Below, piece by piece: positions 48,101 to 58,604 of a stretch of DNA of 64,000 bases. The stretch comes from Phoronis australis (taxonomy: Eukaryota; Phoronida; Phoronidae), in NCBI GenBank assembly GCA_002633005.1, contig NMRA01000043.1, positions 439,229-503,228 on the forward strand. Direction: 5' to 3'. The position numbers and the translations under genes were made by a program. Numbering within the stretch: position 1 is the first letter of the stretch; every line of letters starts with the position of its first letter. The notes under the pieces were generated by a model. It was given only the letters and a program-made list of their open reading frames with translations. It was not told the DNA's origin and did no database searches.

Positions 48101-51100
48101 ACTTTATTTTAAAAAGTTGGAGATGAACTAAGTTATGGAGATAATCAATGGTTAATTTTGGAAATAACAAATAACCATCACTTTACCAAATAATTATTTC
48201 AATCTTTAATTTGTTGTGTTCTATCTTGTGATGTGTGTTTTATTCACAGAGCAACTGTCCAGTGGTAGGCATGGATACACAGATCAACATAATGCATTAA
48301 AGATGTGTTTGCATGCTCCTAACTATGCTAATGTAAAGCAGGAACTAAACCACAATGCTATTTGAACATCATTTGCGCTAAACAAAGTGCAGTTGTATTC
48401 ATTGACAACTTGTAGATGTGAAAACAAAAAATTCTGCAAATAGGTGACCTTTGCACTAATGACATATTTGGAGGCTCACGTAGCCCACATCATGCAGTGT
48501 TATTCCCCTACACCACGTCATTATACTTACTGGACATGGTTGAGTGATTTATGGCTAATCATTTTCGCCACATAACTCGTTCATGAAAACACTTGGCAAC
48601 TTTCAACCTACTTCATATTCACATCATCGCTATATGTTGTGTTTCTAACTAATTTGACCAAGCAATCACAGGTATAAGTAATTAGCCTGTAAGCTGCACA
48701 CTAATCATTGTGTACATTAAAGCCCAGTGACAAGGGTTCACTCTGTTCAATAGAATTATGTTATATTTTCAACACTACTTGTAATACGTAAAGTGAGGGT
48801 GACATCTTCATTGAAGACACTGCTCAGTGTTTACCGGGTATGGTTTGTAATGGTATCATTATGTTGTATGGATTGTGATGTTATCACTAATGTTGTATGG
48901 TTTGTAATGTTATCACTAATGTTGTATGGTTTGTAATGTTATCACTTATGTTGTATGGTTTGTAATGTTATCACTAATGTTGTATGGTTTGTAATGTTAT
49001 CATTATGTTGTATGGTTTGTAATGTTATCACTAATGTTGTATGGTTTGTAATGCTATCATAAATGTTGTATTTTTGCCCCAGGTTTCGTCCGACTTTAAC
49101 CACATGTCTATGCCAGATCTGTGGCTACAGACAACTGATCCAGGATGTGGAGCGGGTGAGAAAGACCCAGTTTAACCCACTTAACAATGATGATGAACGA
49201 CTGTTACTTGAGGTTGGTCCTGGTTGGGCATAAATTGAGATTGAATTTGCTTCCCCCCCTGTGCCGAAGCTCAAAACCTTTTACTTGAAGTCTAACAAAA
49301 GAACTATTTTTTAAAGCTGCGTTTTACTGATACTTAGCTGTTAATGCTGAATTCTTAACAGAAGCGTTTGGGTTTAAACACATTACCACCAGGCCTTTAT
49401 GCAGCGTACGTCCTGGGCGTCCAAATGGACGCCCTAGCACTAATCTGGACGCCCTGGCAAGGACGCCCAATGTATCATTTGGACGCCCACTGTCTATAGA
49501 GACCTTTCAAGTTTGGACTCACACATTGTAATAACTACTAGGAAGCCTCTGAAGGCTAACAGTGGGCGCTCTTTTTTCAAAGCAGGAAGAAATATACAAT
49601 GTATATACAAAGTATAAGCATTGTTGCTATTTTGACACTTGATTGACAGCATTGTAAAGTCTTGGTCTACACAATTTTTTTAGTAAAAATGCTCACCATA
49701 GAAGGCTGTTTTATAAATTTAGATGTAAAAACCTTGATCTATGCATTTTTTTGTAAAAAAATCTGTGTGTTTGGGGGTATTGCTGGGGGTGGGGGGTTAC
49801 GCGTCGGAATCATGGACGCCCTGGAATATTGGGAACCCCATTTTGGACACCCTATTTTCAAAATCCTGGATAAAGGCCTGATTACCACTTGTGTATTAGT
49901 GCTGAGTGAGCCGGGAACTCAAGTCACAAGCAATGCATTCATGCACCATCTTCCAATTTGCAGTTTTAGGGTTGGCCAACTCCATGCTGTAAACTCTAAA
50001 CCGTTTTCTGAGTCTCGGATGATTTTGATGATCTTGTCGTTAACTGTAGGGAATATTATTAGGCTGATTTTATGAGAGTAAAAAGACCCGATTTGATTTT
50101 CATTTTTAGCTTGCTTAAAAGGGTGAAATGCATCATTAAATTGAAAAAAATTATTTTGCAACATTATTGTGCATATATGCATTACTAATGTAAAATATTT
50201 CATCTGCCTACCTAGCCATATCGGGTATAGGGCAAGCAAAGCATCTTAAGTTATGTCCTCATTTGTTTTTATGTGTTTGCTATTATTTGTAACTTAAATT
50301 AAACAATCTGGCAATTAAAAAAATTGTTATTCCTGTGCAGATCAGTTTCCATTTGATATGTGATTAAACCTAGCTAGACAAACTGTGGTCACTCTGGATG
50401 TGCTTACAACAGCCATCTGGGCTCAAAACATCTAAGCAAGACTCGATTCGAAAGTGAATCCATCATGTGGTACAGTACGCCAAGTGCTCAGCCAATTATC
50501 AAGTCAAGCTAGTTGGTCTTGGCCTCCAGTTAAATTGGGGACAGGTAGCCTGCTTGTGTGCACTTGGTCTAGGCCTCCAGTTAAATTGGGGACAGGTAGC
50601 CTGCTTGTGTGCACTTGGTCTTGGCCTCCAGTTAAATTGGGGACAGGTAGCCTGCTTGTGTGCACTTGGTCTAGGCTTCCAGTTAAGTTGGGGACAGGTA
50701 GCCTGCTTGTGTGCACTTGGTCTAGGCCTCCAGTTAAGTTGGGGACAGGTAGTCTGCTTGTATGCACTTGGTCTAGGCCTCCAGGTAAATTGGGGACAGG
50801 TAGCCTGCTTGTGTGCACTTCTGTTAATCATATACTGTCACTGCGTCTAGTGCAGCAACACTTGAAGTACAGACTGTCTACATTAAAAAGCATCCACAGT
50901 GAAGTGAATTGCTTCATGGGCATTTTGGGATTTTTTAATAATTTTTAATATAAACTCACAGCTATGTACACTGTTTCTTGGTTTTGCAAGTTTAGAGGAA
51001 ATGTAGTGTGATTGGAATGAATCAGTCAGGTGTGTGACTGTTATTTGGTCTGAAAATAAATATACAATGACAATACCTGTGAGTTGTATGTCATTCCATT

Positions 51101-54100
51101 GTGTAGACCTGCCAAGAAACAAGTAAAACATTTAATGAATATTCATGATGTCATCTGGTTGAGGTAGAGGTCACCCACAGCTTTAGTTTAGTAATCCTCT
51201 CTGCACTTGTGGTATTGCTTTAAACAAGTGGGGCACTAGTGAAGACCAATTTCCCCCCTTTTCATTCTGTTACTATTGCTATTGACAATGTGTTGACTCT
51301 TTTCAAGCTTTGGAACAAGCTGATGCCTGACACTCCATTGGAGTCGCGCATTACTAAGCAGTGGGATCAGATTGGTTTCCAAGGAGACGACCCTCAAACT
51401 GACTTCAGAGGCATGGGAATGCTTGGCTTATTGAATCTCTGGTGAGAGTAGTAATTTTGTGAAATGTTTATTTTTTGTTATTAATTGGTGCAATGCATAT
51501 CACAGGCTGCCCCTTAAAACAAGTATGTTTTACAGTAGTGGGCATTGATGGGGTGTTGTGGTTTTATCACTGGAAATGCATGTTTACCTTCTTTTGCATG
51601 AAAAAGGAAATTGAATGATATTGGTTCTGGAAACAAATCTTGACGTAATGTAATGATCATATGAAATGTAGTAAGAACTGTTGCTACAATGAAAAAAGAA
51701 TGTTAGAGAATATCTCTGTGAATTTTGTTTTCATTCTCTGGTTTGTGTTTGCTTTAGTCAGGAACAGTCACTCATTTTACTCAATCAAGGTGTTAATACA
51801 CCATCTGTTGGCCGTCGTGCCTGAAGTCAAAGTGAAAATACTAAGGGATTTTGTTAACCTCAATATTTCAGTATGCGATCTGCCTCTTTCCACATAGCCT
51901 CACCTTGTCACCGCTTCATTCCAGTTTCTTTGTTGACCAGTACACAACTGCTGCAAGAAAGATACTGTCTCAGTCTCACCATCCAAAACATGGGTGAGTA
52001 GTTAGTTCTGTGGTTAGAATATGTTTGCTAAACTTATGCAGGACATTATCAGCCGGTCTGTATTTAGCTTAATAACTACAAATTATAGATGTTAACTCGG
52101 CAAAAGTACGCATTTCCTGAAAGTAGAAATCTTGTTGAATTTCATTTGGCCATCTGCCGTTGAGTCACGTGACTATTGCATATTTTATTTTGCATAACTT
52201 AGAAGAAAAAAGAGAGGTACATTGATAGCAAATCAACAGTATCAAAAGAATTTCATTTGATGTTTGTGGTGAAATCTCAAAAATGCTGTTACAGTTTTTT
52301 TATTTTTTGTTTTTGTTTTGTACAACTGTCCAGTTTGTTCATGAAAATGATAAAAATCTTATTTTTGAGGTCTCCTCAGGAGGCAAAAGGTGTTCATTTT
52401 AAGAACAATTCCCAATATCACTTTGTAGAACAGTGCATTAAGAATTGTAGTTGAAAATTTCATGTGAATCCAAACAGCCACTCGTGAAATGGGATATTCC
52501 CAAGTTGGCAATAGCTAGAATTTTTCTAAGTGATTCTTTATTAACGTTAAAGCAAGGAAGAGTGAAGGCCTGCTTGACTTGTGCATTTTAAGTTTTGGTT
52601 GGCAGTGTTTAGGAAAAAATTTGTGAATTAGTTTAGCATGACATTTTTGCTTGTTATGGATTTCCACAAAAGTGAATTTTACCAATCTATTTTCTCGAAA
52701 TTTTAAATTTGATTGTGAAAATCATGCACTTAGAGGTCTTTATAAGACTGAAAAATGGGCGACTTAAGTAAAATGAGGTGAGCACATTGGGCAGAAAATG
52801 AATGCTTTTTGGAAATAAAAGCTCAATATTTTTCAAGTTATAAAAGCTCATTTCCTGATTATAAGAGTTTATTTATGCAGATATAAAAGCTAGAATGCAG
52901 CAGAGAAGCTTTCAACAAATTTTTACCTTCTTGATGGATGAATTAGCTCTATGAACTTTGTGCCCATAACAATAAAATTGGGCTCTTCTCACTAAAATGT
53001 ATTTGAAGTAATGTAAGATCGTGGAAAAATACTAAAGTTTGGCGAACTTTGGTGTAGTACATCTCCAAAGTAGCTGATTGTATTCATATGAATCTTTGAC
53101 ATATTATGGTTTATACACTGTTCCCTAAAACAATATTAGGAATTGTTTTTAAAATGTTCCACTTTTGCTTTGAGGCTATCAAAAACTAGGACTTTTGTGG
53201 CTATAAACACTCATAAAAATGATAATTTAGAAAAGCGTATCAATGTTTTTGAGATTTTATCATTTGTATCAAGCTAAATTTAGTCACTTTGTTGAATACC
53301 ATTCTTTTGCTTTGTACAGTTCTTTGTTTGTTAAGTTATACAAAAAAAGACATGATCACATGACTCAATCAACTCTGCAGACTTCTTACTTTTAGAAAAT
53401 ACTTATGTACTTTCACTGTGTTAAATTGAAGTTTTGAGAGTATTTGGCTAAATGTACTGAATTGCAGGTAAGAGTTTTTAGCCTTAAATTATACTTAGAC
53501 TCTAGCATCATTTCTTAACAGTGTTTTTCATTCCATTCTTTAATTTCTCACATTTTTGTCCAGTTTTTTGACATTTGCCTATTTCACTCATACAGGTTCT
53601 CATTCGCCATTGTGGGCATCAATCTAACTCAGTTAGCCAATCAACTGCTGATATCGGGAGCACTCAAGACACACCTCTACAACCTAGTGCAGAGCAAACC
53701 CAGACTGGAGCACTTTCACCAAGTCTACTGTATGTCACGCTTACTGTTCTTGTTCTATCTCACTAGCAGTTCCCGTTTAAAAGGATACTAAATCATGATT
53801 TGATGATTTCAACCAATCATTCTGTCACTTGCTAATGCATCATTCACATCAGTCTTGAAATACAAAAGCCGGAATCAGCTAAAAACTCATACTCCCTATT
53901 TCACAAATTGCCCTATTTCACAAATTGGACTTTATGGTCCTTGGTGGGGGTCTTTTTCACAGGTCACGCTTGCCCATATAGCAAACTTTGAAAGGAGTTT
54001 TCAAAGTTTCCTCCAAACTTTTGAGGGTTCTCGAGGGTTACAGAACAATATTTCTTTTCAAACAACTGGATGGGAAAGTCGTTTTTAGCATCTGTTAATA

Positions 54101-55087
54101 GCCGGCCAAAACTGGGTTTGGTATCCTTTCAAGTTATGTCTCAAAACTGGGTCCAAAACTAAAATTAGGTCAGGTCTTATAACCAAGTCATTTGCCAAAT
54201 TTGGTCAAGTCACAAAACTGAGTTACATCTCGAAATGAAACAATTTAAAGTATCAAAGTAAATAAATTTCTAATTCCATCACATATCATTCCTAGAAATT
54301 TCAACTAAATGAAACACTGGTTCAGGATTTTCAAGGCTCACCATCCTCACAAACTGCAAACTAAGACTGCAGGACCTGATTGAAAGGTCTGCATATTTAG
54401 CCAAAAATCTACAAAACTATTGGTTCCAACTCATTAACAAGTTTACATTTTCTGAAAGTAGAAAGCCTGTAGAATTTGATTTTTGACTTTTCATCAGTTT
54501 ATTATAAATTGGGTCATGCGACCATGTCAATAAGTTATTCGACGTAAAACACTGTTACAGTTTTCTTAAACATCATTTCGTTTTTGCTTTATACAACTTT
54601 TAAGTTTTTTCATGAATTCTACAAAAGGGCTATTTTGATAGGCCATCATTAAAAGGGAAAACACTTTAAAAGCAATTCTTTCTAGGTTTATGGAGACCAG
54701 TGCACCAAGCAGAGTATCTGGAAGTTTCATATGAATCCAATCGGCTGTTTCTGAGATTTGATGTTGCAAAGTTATCCAAATTTGGACATTTTTAGGGTCC
54801 TACCATGTGTTAAACTTTTTGCTTTTTCTGTGATGTATCCATATTTTTAACTGAAAGCACTTTTGACCTTTGAAACTGTAGCTTAATGGGACTCTGTGTT
54901 CTTCTTGTTACTTTCAGGTTATCTGTTCTACGAGTTTAGCAAGCTATGGTTTGAAGAGAAACCGAACATTATGGAGTTTAACATGGTACGAGATAAGTTT
55001 GAAAAGACAGTTAAAAGAAGGCTTAAAGACAAATCCTGCATTCTACACTGTTCATTTATGTCTTCGACATCACCACATGTGAAGTGA
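41966..55087 (+). CDS. ELMOD2-like: ELMO domain-containing protein (ELMOD1/2-type), seven exons
   Basis: The predicted 307-residue protein belongs to the ELMOD family, GTPase-activating proteins for ARL2 and other ARF-family GTPases. Coding exons are 41966-42125, 44069-44195, 49083-49212, 51308-51441, 51925-51993, 53596-53729 and 54918-55087. They total 924 bases and every phase joins without a stop. Residues 1-35 are hydrophobic and run into TGKCEL, as in vertebrate ELMOD1/2. The ELMO domain starts near residue 110 and holds the signature QWDQIGFQGDDPQTDFRGMG; the arginine in TDFRG (about residue 173) is the conserved residue linked to GAP activity. HPKHG-FSFAIVGINL and YNLV...HFHQVYCYLFYEF complete the domain. 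The length compares with about 293 (ELMOD2) and 334 (ELMOD1) in man, so it may descend from the common ancestor of both. The start ATG lies just after a probable 5'UTR intron. The 25-residue tail after KRRLKDK is not conserved in my recollection. Confidence 0.95.
42268..42390 (+). repeat. 30-bp tandem repeat, four copies (ELMOD intron 1)
   Basis: TGAATAATTACCATAATCAT with TATAAAAGT(G/T) repeats four times; it is open on the minus strand only because of its period. Confidence 0.95.
42391..44068. other. Remainder of ELMOD intron 1
   Basis: AT-rich intron sequence, no further features seen. Confidence 0.5.
44069..44195 (+). CDS. ELMOD2-like: ELMOD exon 2
   Basis: Follows CTCTTGTAG; encodes EYSLKHSKTGALKQIL and onward to HPQ; GTAAGT donor, phase 2. 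Confidence 0.93.
44212..44291 (+). repeat. ~40-bp direct duplication after exon 2
   Basis: GTCAGACTTTAAGGAAGGCC with TGATGCTCCCT occurs twice in tandem. Confidence 0.9.
44370..44640 (+). mobile_element. SINE-like element (tRNA-derived)
   Basis: GGTTCAACCTC (44447-44457) fits a pol III B box. About 35 bases downstream TGCCCTTGAGCAAGGCACTT matches a phrase common in tRNA-derived SINEs. No tRNA fold is complete and no poly-A or duplication was identified. Confidence 0.5.
44775..46482 (+). mobile_element. Element E1 with higher-order tandem array
   Basis: It starts at ATGCGCCCACA (within an imperfect palindrome, 44777-44805) and ends at TGTGGGCGCAT, giving an 11-base inverted repeat. Between them runs a repeat of about 457 bp present roughly 3.5 times. 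Each unit has three diverged ~152-bp monomers, each with GAAATTTGGTATGTA-like and CCTAGTGGC phrases. It fills part of ELMOD intron 2 and has no supported coding region. Reverse copies lie at 19240-19435 and 22880-23300. Confidence 0.75.
46629..46831 (+). repeat. 34-bp minisatellite, about six copies
   Basis: ACACACATGAGTCACCCAGT with GCAGACCCACACAT, tandem, with slight drift at the right end. Confidence 0.95.
46935..47990 (-). mobile_element. LINE 3' fragment (ORF2 C-terminus)
   Basis: On the minus strand, 47489-47046 encodes a 147-residue stretch with the layout of the C-terminal RVT-associated zinc-binding region of L1/Tx1-like LINEs: CQFQYKVLHRILPYNAWLFK, then SDSCTFCKNECVTTEHLFVDC and FWCDIE. 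47858-47589 (FWRECLQHWASLIRKQ) belongs just N-terminal of it in another frame, so the copy is broken by frameshifts. Reverse transcriptase and endonuclease domains are absent; it is a 5'-truncated dead copy within ELMOD intron 2. Confidence 0.8.
47991..48835. other. Remainder of ELMOD intron 2
   Basis: AT-rich, no features recognised. Confidence 0.45.
48838..49072 (+). repeat. ~29-bp minisatellite abutting the exon 3 acceptor
   Basis: GTTGTATGGTTTGTAATGTT with ATCACTAAT repeats about eight times; the last partial unit runs into the pyrimidine tract of the acceptor at 49082. Confidence 0.93.
49083..49212 (+). CDS. ELMOD2-like: ELMOD exon 3
   Basis: Follows TTTTTGCCCCAG; encodes FRPTLTTCLCQICGYRQ to DERLLLE; GTTGGT donor, phase 0. 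A minisatellite ends about 10 bases before the acceptor. Confidence 0.95.
49382..49389. repeat. Target-site duplication of B2, left
   Basis: ATTACCAC, identical to 49881-49888. Confidence 0.85.
49390..49880 (+). mobile_element. hAT-like MITE B2 (intact)
   Basis: The left end CAGGCCTTTATGCAGC and right end, reverse complemented CAGGCCTTTATCCAGG, match at 14 of 16 bases. They are flanked by a perfect 8-bp duplication, ATTACCAC (49382-49389, 49881-49888). CAGG ends and an 8-bp site fitting nTnnnnAn are typical of hAT transposition. It carries TGGACGCCC-type repeats and no coding region. The copy at 8631-13617 is its relative. Confidence 0.85.
49881..49888. repeat. Target-site duplication of B2, right
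   Basis: ATTACCAC, identical to 49382-49389. Confidence 0.85.
49889..50510. other. ELMOD intron 3, unassigned part
   Basis: No feature recognised. Confidence 0.45.
50513..50818 (+). repeat. 51-bp minisatellite, six copies (ELMOD intron 3)
   Basis: TTGGTCTAGGCCTCCAGTTA followed by AATTGGGGACAGGTAGCCTG and CTTGTGTGCAC. As 51 is a multiple of three, several frames on both strands stay open across the array; these ORFs are artefacts. Confidence 0.96.
50819..51307. other. End of ELMOD intron 3
   Basis: No feature recognised besides the exon 4 acceptor. Confidence 0.45.
51308..51441 (+). CDS. ELMOD2-like: ELMOD exon 4 (GAP signature)
   Basis: Follows CTTTTCAAG; encodes LWNKLMPDTPLESRI through TDFRGMGMLGLLNL; GTGAGA donor, phase 2. 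Confidence 0.96.
51925..51993 (+). CDS. ELMOD2-like: ELMOD exon 5
   Basis: Follows TTCATTCCAG; encodes FFVDQYTTAARKILSQSHHP; GTGAGT donor, phase 2. Confidence 0.94.
52080..52530 (+). repeat. Dispersed repeat H, copy 1 (ELMOD intron 5)
   Basis: TTTCCTGAAAGTAGAAA, GCTGTTACAGTTTTTTTATT, TTTCATGTGAATCCAAACAG occur in the same order in 54430-54800. Confidence 0.55.
52531..53595. other. Rest of ELMOD intron 5
   Basis: AT-rich, no feature recognised. Confidence 0.45.
53596..53729 (+). CDS. ELMOD2-like: ELMOD exon 6
   Basis: Follows CTCATACAG; encodes FSFAIVGINLTQLANQLL to LEHFHQVY; GTATGT donor, phase 1. Confidence 0.95.
53730..54429. other. First part of ELMOD intron 6
   Basis: Contains a short duplicated phrase (CTATTTCACAAATTG at 53897 and 53912) and nothing else recognised. 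Confidence 0.45.
54430..54800 (+). repeat. Dispersed repeat H, copy 2 (ELMOD intron 6)
   Basis: Diverged second copy of 52080-52530, same orientation, ending about 120 bp before exon 7. Confidence 0.55.
54918..55087 (+). CDS. ELMOD2-like: ELMOD exon 7 and stop
   Basis: Follows TTACTTTCAG; encodes YLFYEFSKLWFEEKP to a TGA at 55085-55087. Confidence 0.94.
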
Positions 55088-55589
55088 AATATTTGCAATA
55101 TTAAAATTCTGAAAGATATTAAAAGACAATGAAAGTCAGTATTTTAGAAACTCTTGTTTGTGCTTACCAAAGGACAGAGTCTGTTCTACTCGCATCTTGT
55201 TTGTTGCACACATGAATACAACTGATGCAGGTAAAGAGATAGTAATATCTTATTAGAATGAAATACCTTCTTCAATTGAACTGAATTGCCTATGCGAATT
55301 GGCTGTAAATAAGCAGTTTAGGCTTAAGAAGCATTCTTGGTTCTGGTTTGTACCTCGAAACCTTAAAAAAGTACCCTCCAACATCAATTTCAGTCAAGAT
55401 CTGGTGCCTATTAAGCAAAATTTGTTGAACACACGACAATGTTTATGCTTAATAATTTTCAACAATATTTGCTTGAGCTTGCTGTCTCTTTGTCAGTCCT
55501 ACCTGGTGCAACTGCAGAGCAGGTGACCAAGAGAGCTAAGAAATAGCAAGTGTAAGCAAGTTTTTTAGTGACGTAATTTGACAAACGAT

Positions 55590-56230
55590 GTGTAAAAAAC
55601 AAATCCCACAAAATCTTTGCTTGGGTGGCTTTTCATTGCTGAAAAACTGCGCAACTAAGAAAATATCGCACCATCGTAACCAACTGTTTTTTTGGCCTTA
55701 CAAAAGAACAAACATTCCCCCCAGATACCCTCAATAAGATCCTTAGCATTTACTTGTAGTCTGTAAACGTAATGGCTTTCGCTTGGTCTTATATAGGGTT
55801 AATATTTAATACTAATCTGTGAGCAATATTGTGTTGTATATTTTTGATATGTCTAATGATATGTAGTTGATGTTGTTGTGTTTGAAAAACTGCAAGGTTT
55901 GAAATTACTGATTTCCCATGCAACAAGTAACAAATGGCTCATATTTATTAAGCTCGTATCAGTTAAAGTTTTATTTTTTTAAAAACTGAGTAACCAAAAT
56001 GAATACAGCCTTACCAATTGAATTTTTAAAGAAAATGTGAACTAACTGCTTTTTTCTGTTATCTTACATAAGGACAAACAGTTTACCTAGATACAACGGC
56101 TCAATAAGATCATCAGCCTTTTACTTGCCGTGAATTAATTTGCCGTGTTCTAATTAGGATTAATGTTTAATACTAATCTTTGAGCTGTATTATGTTGTAT
56201 ATTTTTGAAAATGTCTAAATATGTGTACCA
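55590..56230 (+). repeat. Diverged ~360-bp tandem duplication downstream of ELMOD
   Basis: CTCAATAAGATCCTTAGCAT ... GGTTAATATTTAATACTAATCTGTGAGC ... TTGTGTTGTATATTTTTGA recurs about 360 bp later with many substitutions. It may be 3' untranslated sequence. Confidence 0.65.
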
Positions 56231-56368
56231 TAACTATTGTTATTACATTGGTGTAATCAGTATTTTGTACCTATTAAAGGTGATAAAAAACATGGATTAA
56301 TTCCTCATCTGCCAGGTATTAACATGCAATGTGGCAGGCACTTGTTGTTGAATTTCCCCAATAATATA

Positions 56369-56374
56369 AATAAA
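56369..56374 (+). terminator. Possible polyadenylation signal
   Basis: AATAAA within ATATAAATAAATC, 1.28 kb after the ELMOD stop codon. Only the hexamer supports it. Confidence 0.2.
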
Positions 56375-57033
56375 TCTATACTTTTATTAGCATCGTATGT
56401 ATTGTGCAGCTTTTAAAAGAAAGCGGGGGAGCTGAGTAATCACTGATTAGTGCCTCTCCTTGAACAAAACAAAATATGCCAGAATAAATTATTGGTCAAA
56501 TATGCCTGTGTTCAGGTTCATGGTTTGCTTAAATACCACTGGGTGGAGCCTCTGTTTAAGTGGTAACCGAGGGAGGGGGTTTGTTATCAGAAGTCCCACT
56601 TGTAACTACTACCCTCTTCACCTCAGTCGAAAATTACCGCCCAAGCTATGGATTAAATTGTGTTACCCACTTAACAAATTTATTGCATCCTGAGATAGTG
56701 AATGCTTGACTGTAGATCTTGGTCACGTTTTGAGTTGTTAAGACCCCCATCCAACCCACCATTCCTCTGAGGCCGGTAGGTAGAAATGTGTCTGATGCTA
56801 AGAAACTTCTTTTGTCCGCTTGCAAACTAAATATTAATAAATGGGCGGAATGGGAAACCAGCTTGATTTAAAATTTATGCAAAATAGAAACCGAGACAAA
56901 ATTCGTAATTTCATTAGATCGTGAATGTGTTTACAACTGGAAGTTCGGGTGATATTAAAAATCACGTTTTTAGAAAAAAATATTCACGTAATTACAGTAT
57001 TTAAGGGATTACACTACAGACATTTCTAGTTTT
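56375..57033. other. Intergenic DNA after ELMOD
   Basis: No gene or repeat recognised. Confidence 0.4.
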
Positions 57034-57116
57034 TGGCTTATTTACACCAACTTCTAACCTGTTTACGTTTCAAAAATCCAGAAAAATAACCGACCGAAAT
57101 GTGTCAATATAATGGT
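57034..57116 (+). repeat. Dispersed repeat G, copy 3
   Basis: TTATTTACACCAACTTCTAACC and the following GACCGAAATGTG segment align loosely with 17331-17420 and 26968-27058. Confidence 0.4.
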
Positions 57117-57209
57117 CAAAATGTTAGTTTAAATAAACCAACAGATTTCAGAAATGATGTGTACATTCCCACATTAAAGGTTATTATTTTAGATTGACAA
57201 TGAATTTTG

Positions 57210-58424
57210 GAGTTTCGACTGTTAACAAATTTTAGTATCGTTTTAGTCTTTGATTTTTCATTGACACTCGTGAAAAAATTAATTGGTTCGAAAATTACAA
57301 CTAAATTTATTATTTTTGATCCCATCTTTGGAAACCCTTTATCTGAAATACTTTTGCTCAGCACACGTGATAGGCAGCTGACTTTTTGAAGTCCAGGATA
57401 GCTTAAATCTCAATTGGCCAATTATCATATCGCTACACAAAGAATCTTCGTACCAACGAACTATTTTTATAAAGTGTAGATATGACTGAATTACTCGAAA
57501 ACTTTTTTCACTACTTTTCTCAAGTTACAAATCACGTCTAACAAGCTGTGTTATAACATTTTACCCATTTTACAAAGGAACATGGCAAAACAGTTCCTAC
57601 CCCTGAGTTAGAATTCGGTAATTGATTTTGTTAACATACCATCTTCCTAAAATCATTGATTGGGTAGAACATGTGATTTGATTGGTTGAAATTTAGGAGT
57701 TAAAACTTATCGAAATAGGTACTGGAGGTATGTTACCTTACGAAAGCCAACTTTTTGCGCTTGCAATCTAGTTTTGGGTGCATACGTACATGCCGGTGAC
57801 AAATGGACCTACAGGTAAAATAACTTATTAGACACAGAAATTCTATGAGTAATTACGCATCGTTTTCAACATTATTTTGATTTACAGAAGTCGAAATTCC
57901 TTAATCCCTGCAATTTTGCTTTGATTTAAAGGTTTTAAGAAGCCTTGTTGGAGATAATAGCCCTCGTGACACAGATCCAACACGTCAAGAAACCGAAACC
58001 CTGCATATAAAAATTTCGCTTTTAGATTATCTGTGACGTCACCATTACAATTGGTTGCTGATTTCGAATCCTAAAATGGACCACATTTTGGAACCCACGG
58101 GTAAACGAGACTTGTTTGTGCGACACTGCCACAAATTGTGAAAACAAATTAAACTTTCATTGCCAAAAGTTTGCAAATTTTTGGCGAACCATCAGTTTCC
58201 AAACTTAGTAGAAGCAGCGTTTGATCTTGCGCCATATTCATTCCTATCTTGGGAAATTCAATCAGACACGTAACTCGTCGCACTAAGTTTATGTCATTAA
58301 TTCCAATGGCGACAATAAACCTGTGTTCTGTCGAAGACACCAAGTTTTGATTTAGACCACAAGTTATATGCTTACCGATGTAAACATTATTCTCAACTAG
58401 TTCGTTATTACTTATATGCCCGCT
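57210..58424. other. Intergenic DNA before the second plus-strand gene
   Basis: No gene recognised. Confidence 0.4.
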
Positions 58425-58480
58425 TTCTTTACTCGAGGTCGTGGGTTCAAGTCCCACCAGGTCACACTGCTAAACCCCTG
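58425..58480 (+). other. tRNA T-arm-like sequence (SINE or tRNA relic)
   Basis: GTGGGTTCAAGTCCCAC (58441-58457) forms a perfect five-base-pair stem with a seven-base loop and contains a B box (GGTTCAAGTCC). No D arm, anticodon arm or acceptor stem could be folded, so it is not a whole tRNA gene. Confidence 0.45.
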
Positions 58481-58604
58481 AGCCAGGTTTTTAGCTCCTC
58501 AGCTCAGTTTTAACCATATATTAATAAAGCATAAAATATTTCCAGGTGATCAGTGCAATGGGCCCACATGCGAGGCCTGTGCACGTCTGGTACAACGTGT
58601 TTCA

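Noticed and set aside
49662-50075. 137-codon ORF
   Set aside because: Its centre is the MITE B2 right end; no conserved protein sequence.
50454-50948. 164-codon ORF (and minus-strand ORFs of 104-110 codons) at 50.5 kb
   Set aside because: They follow a 51-bp tandem repeat and are open in several frames at once.
58441-58457. Complete tRNA gene
   Set aside because: Only the T arm can be formed; the other arms are missing.
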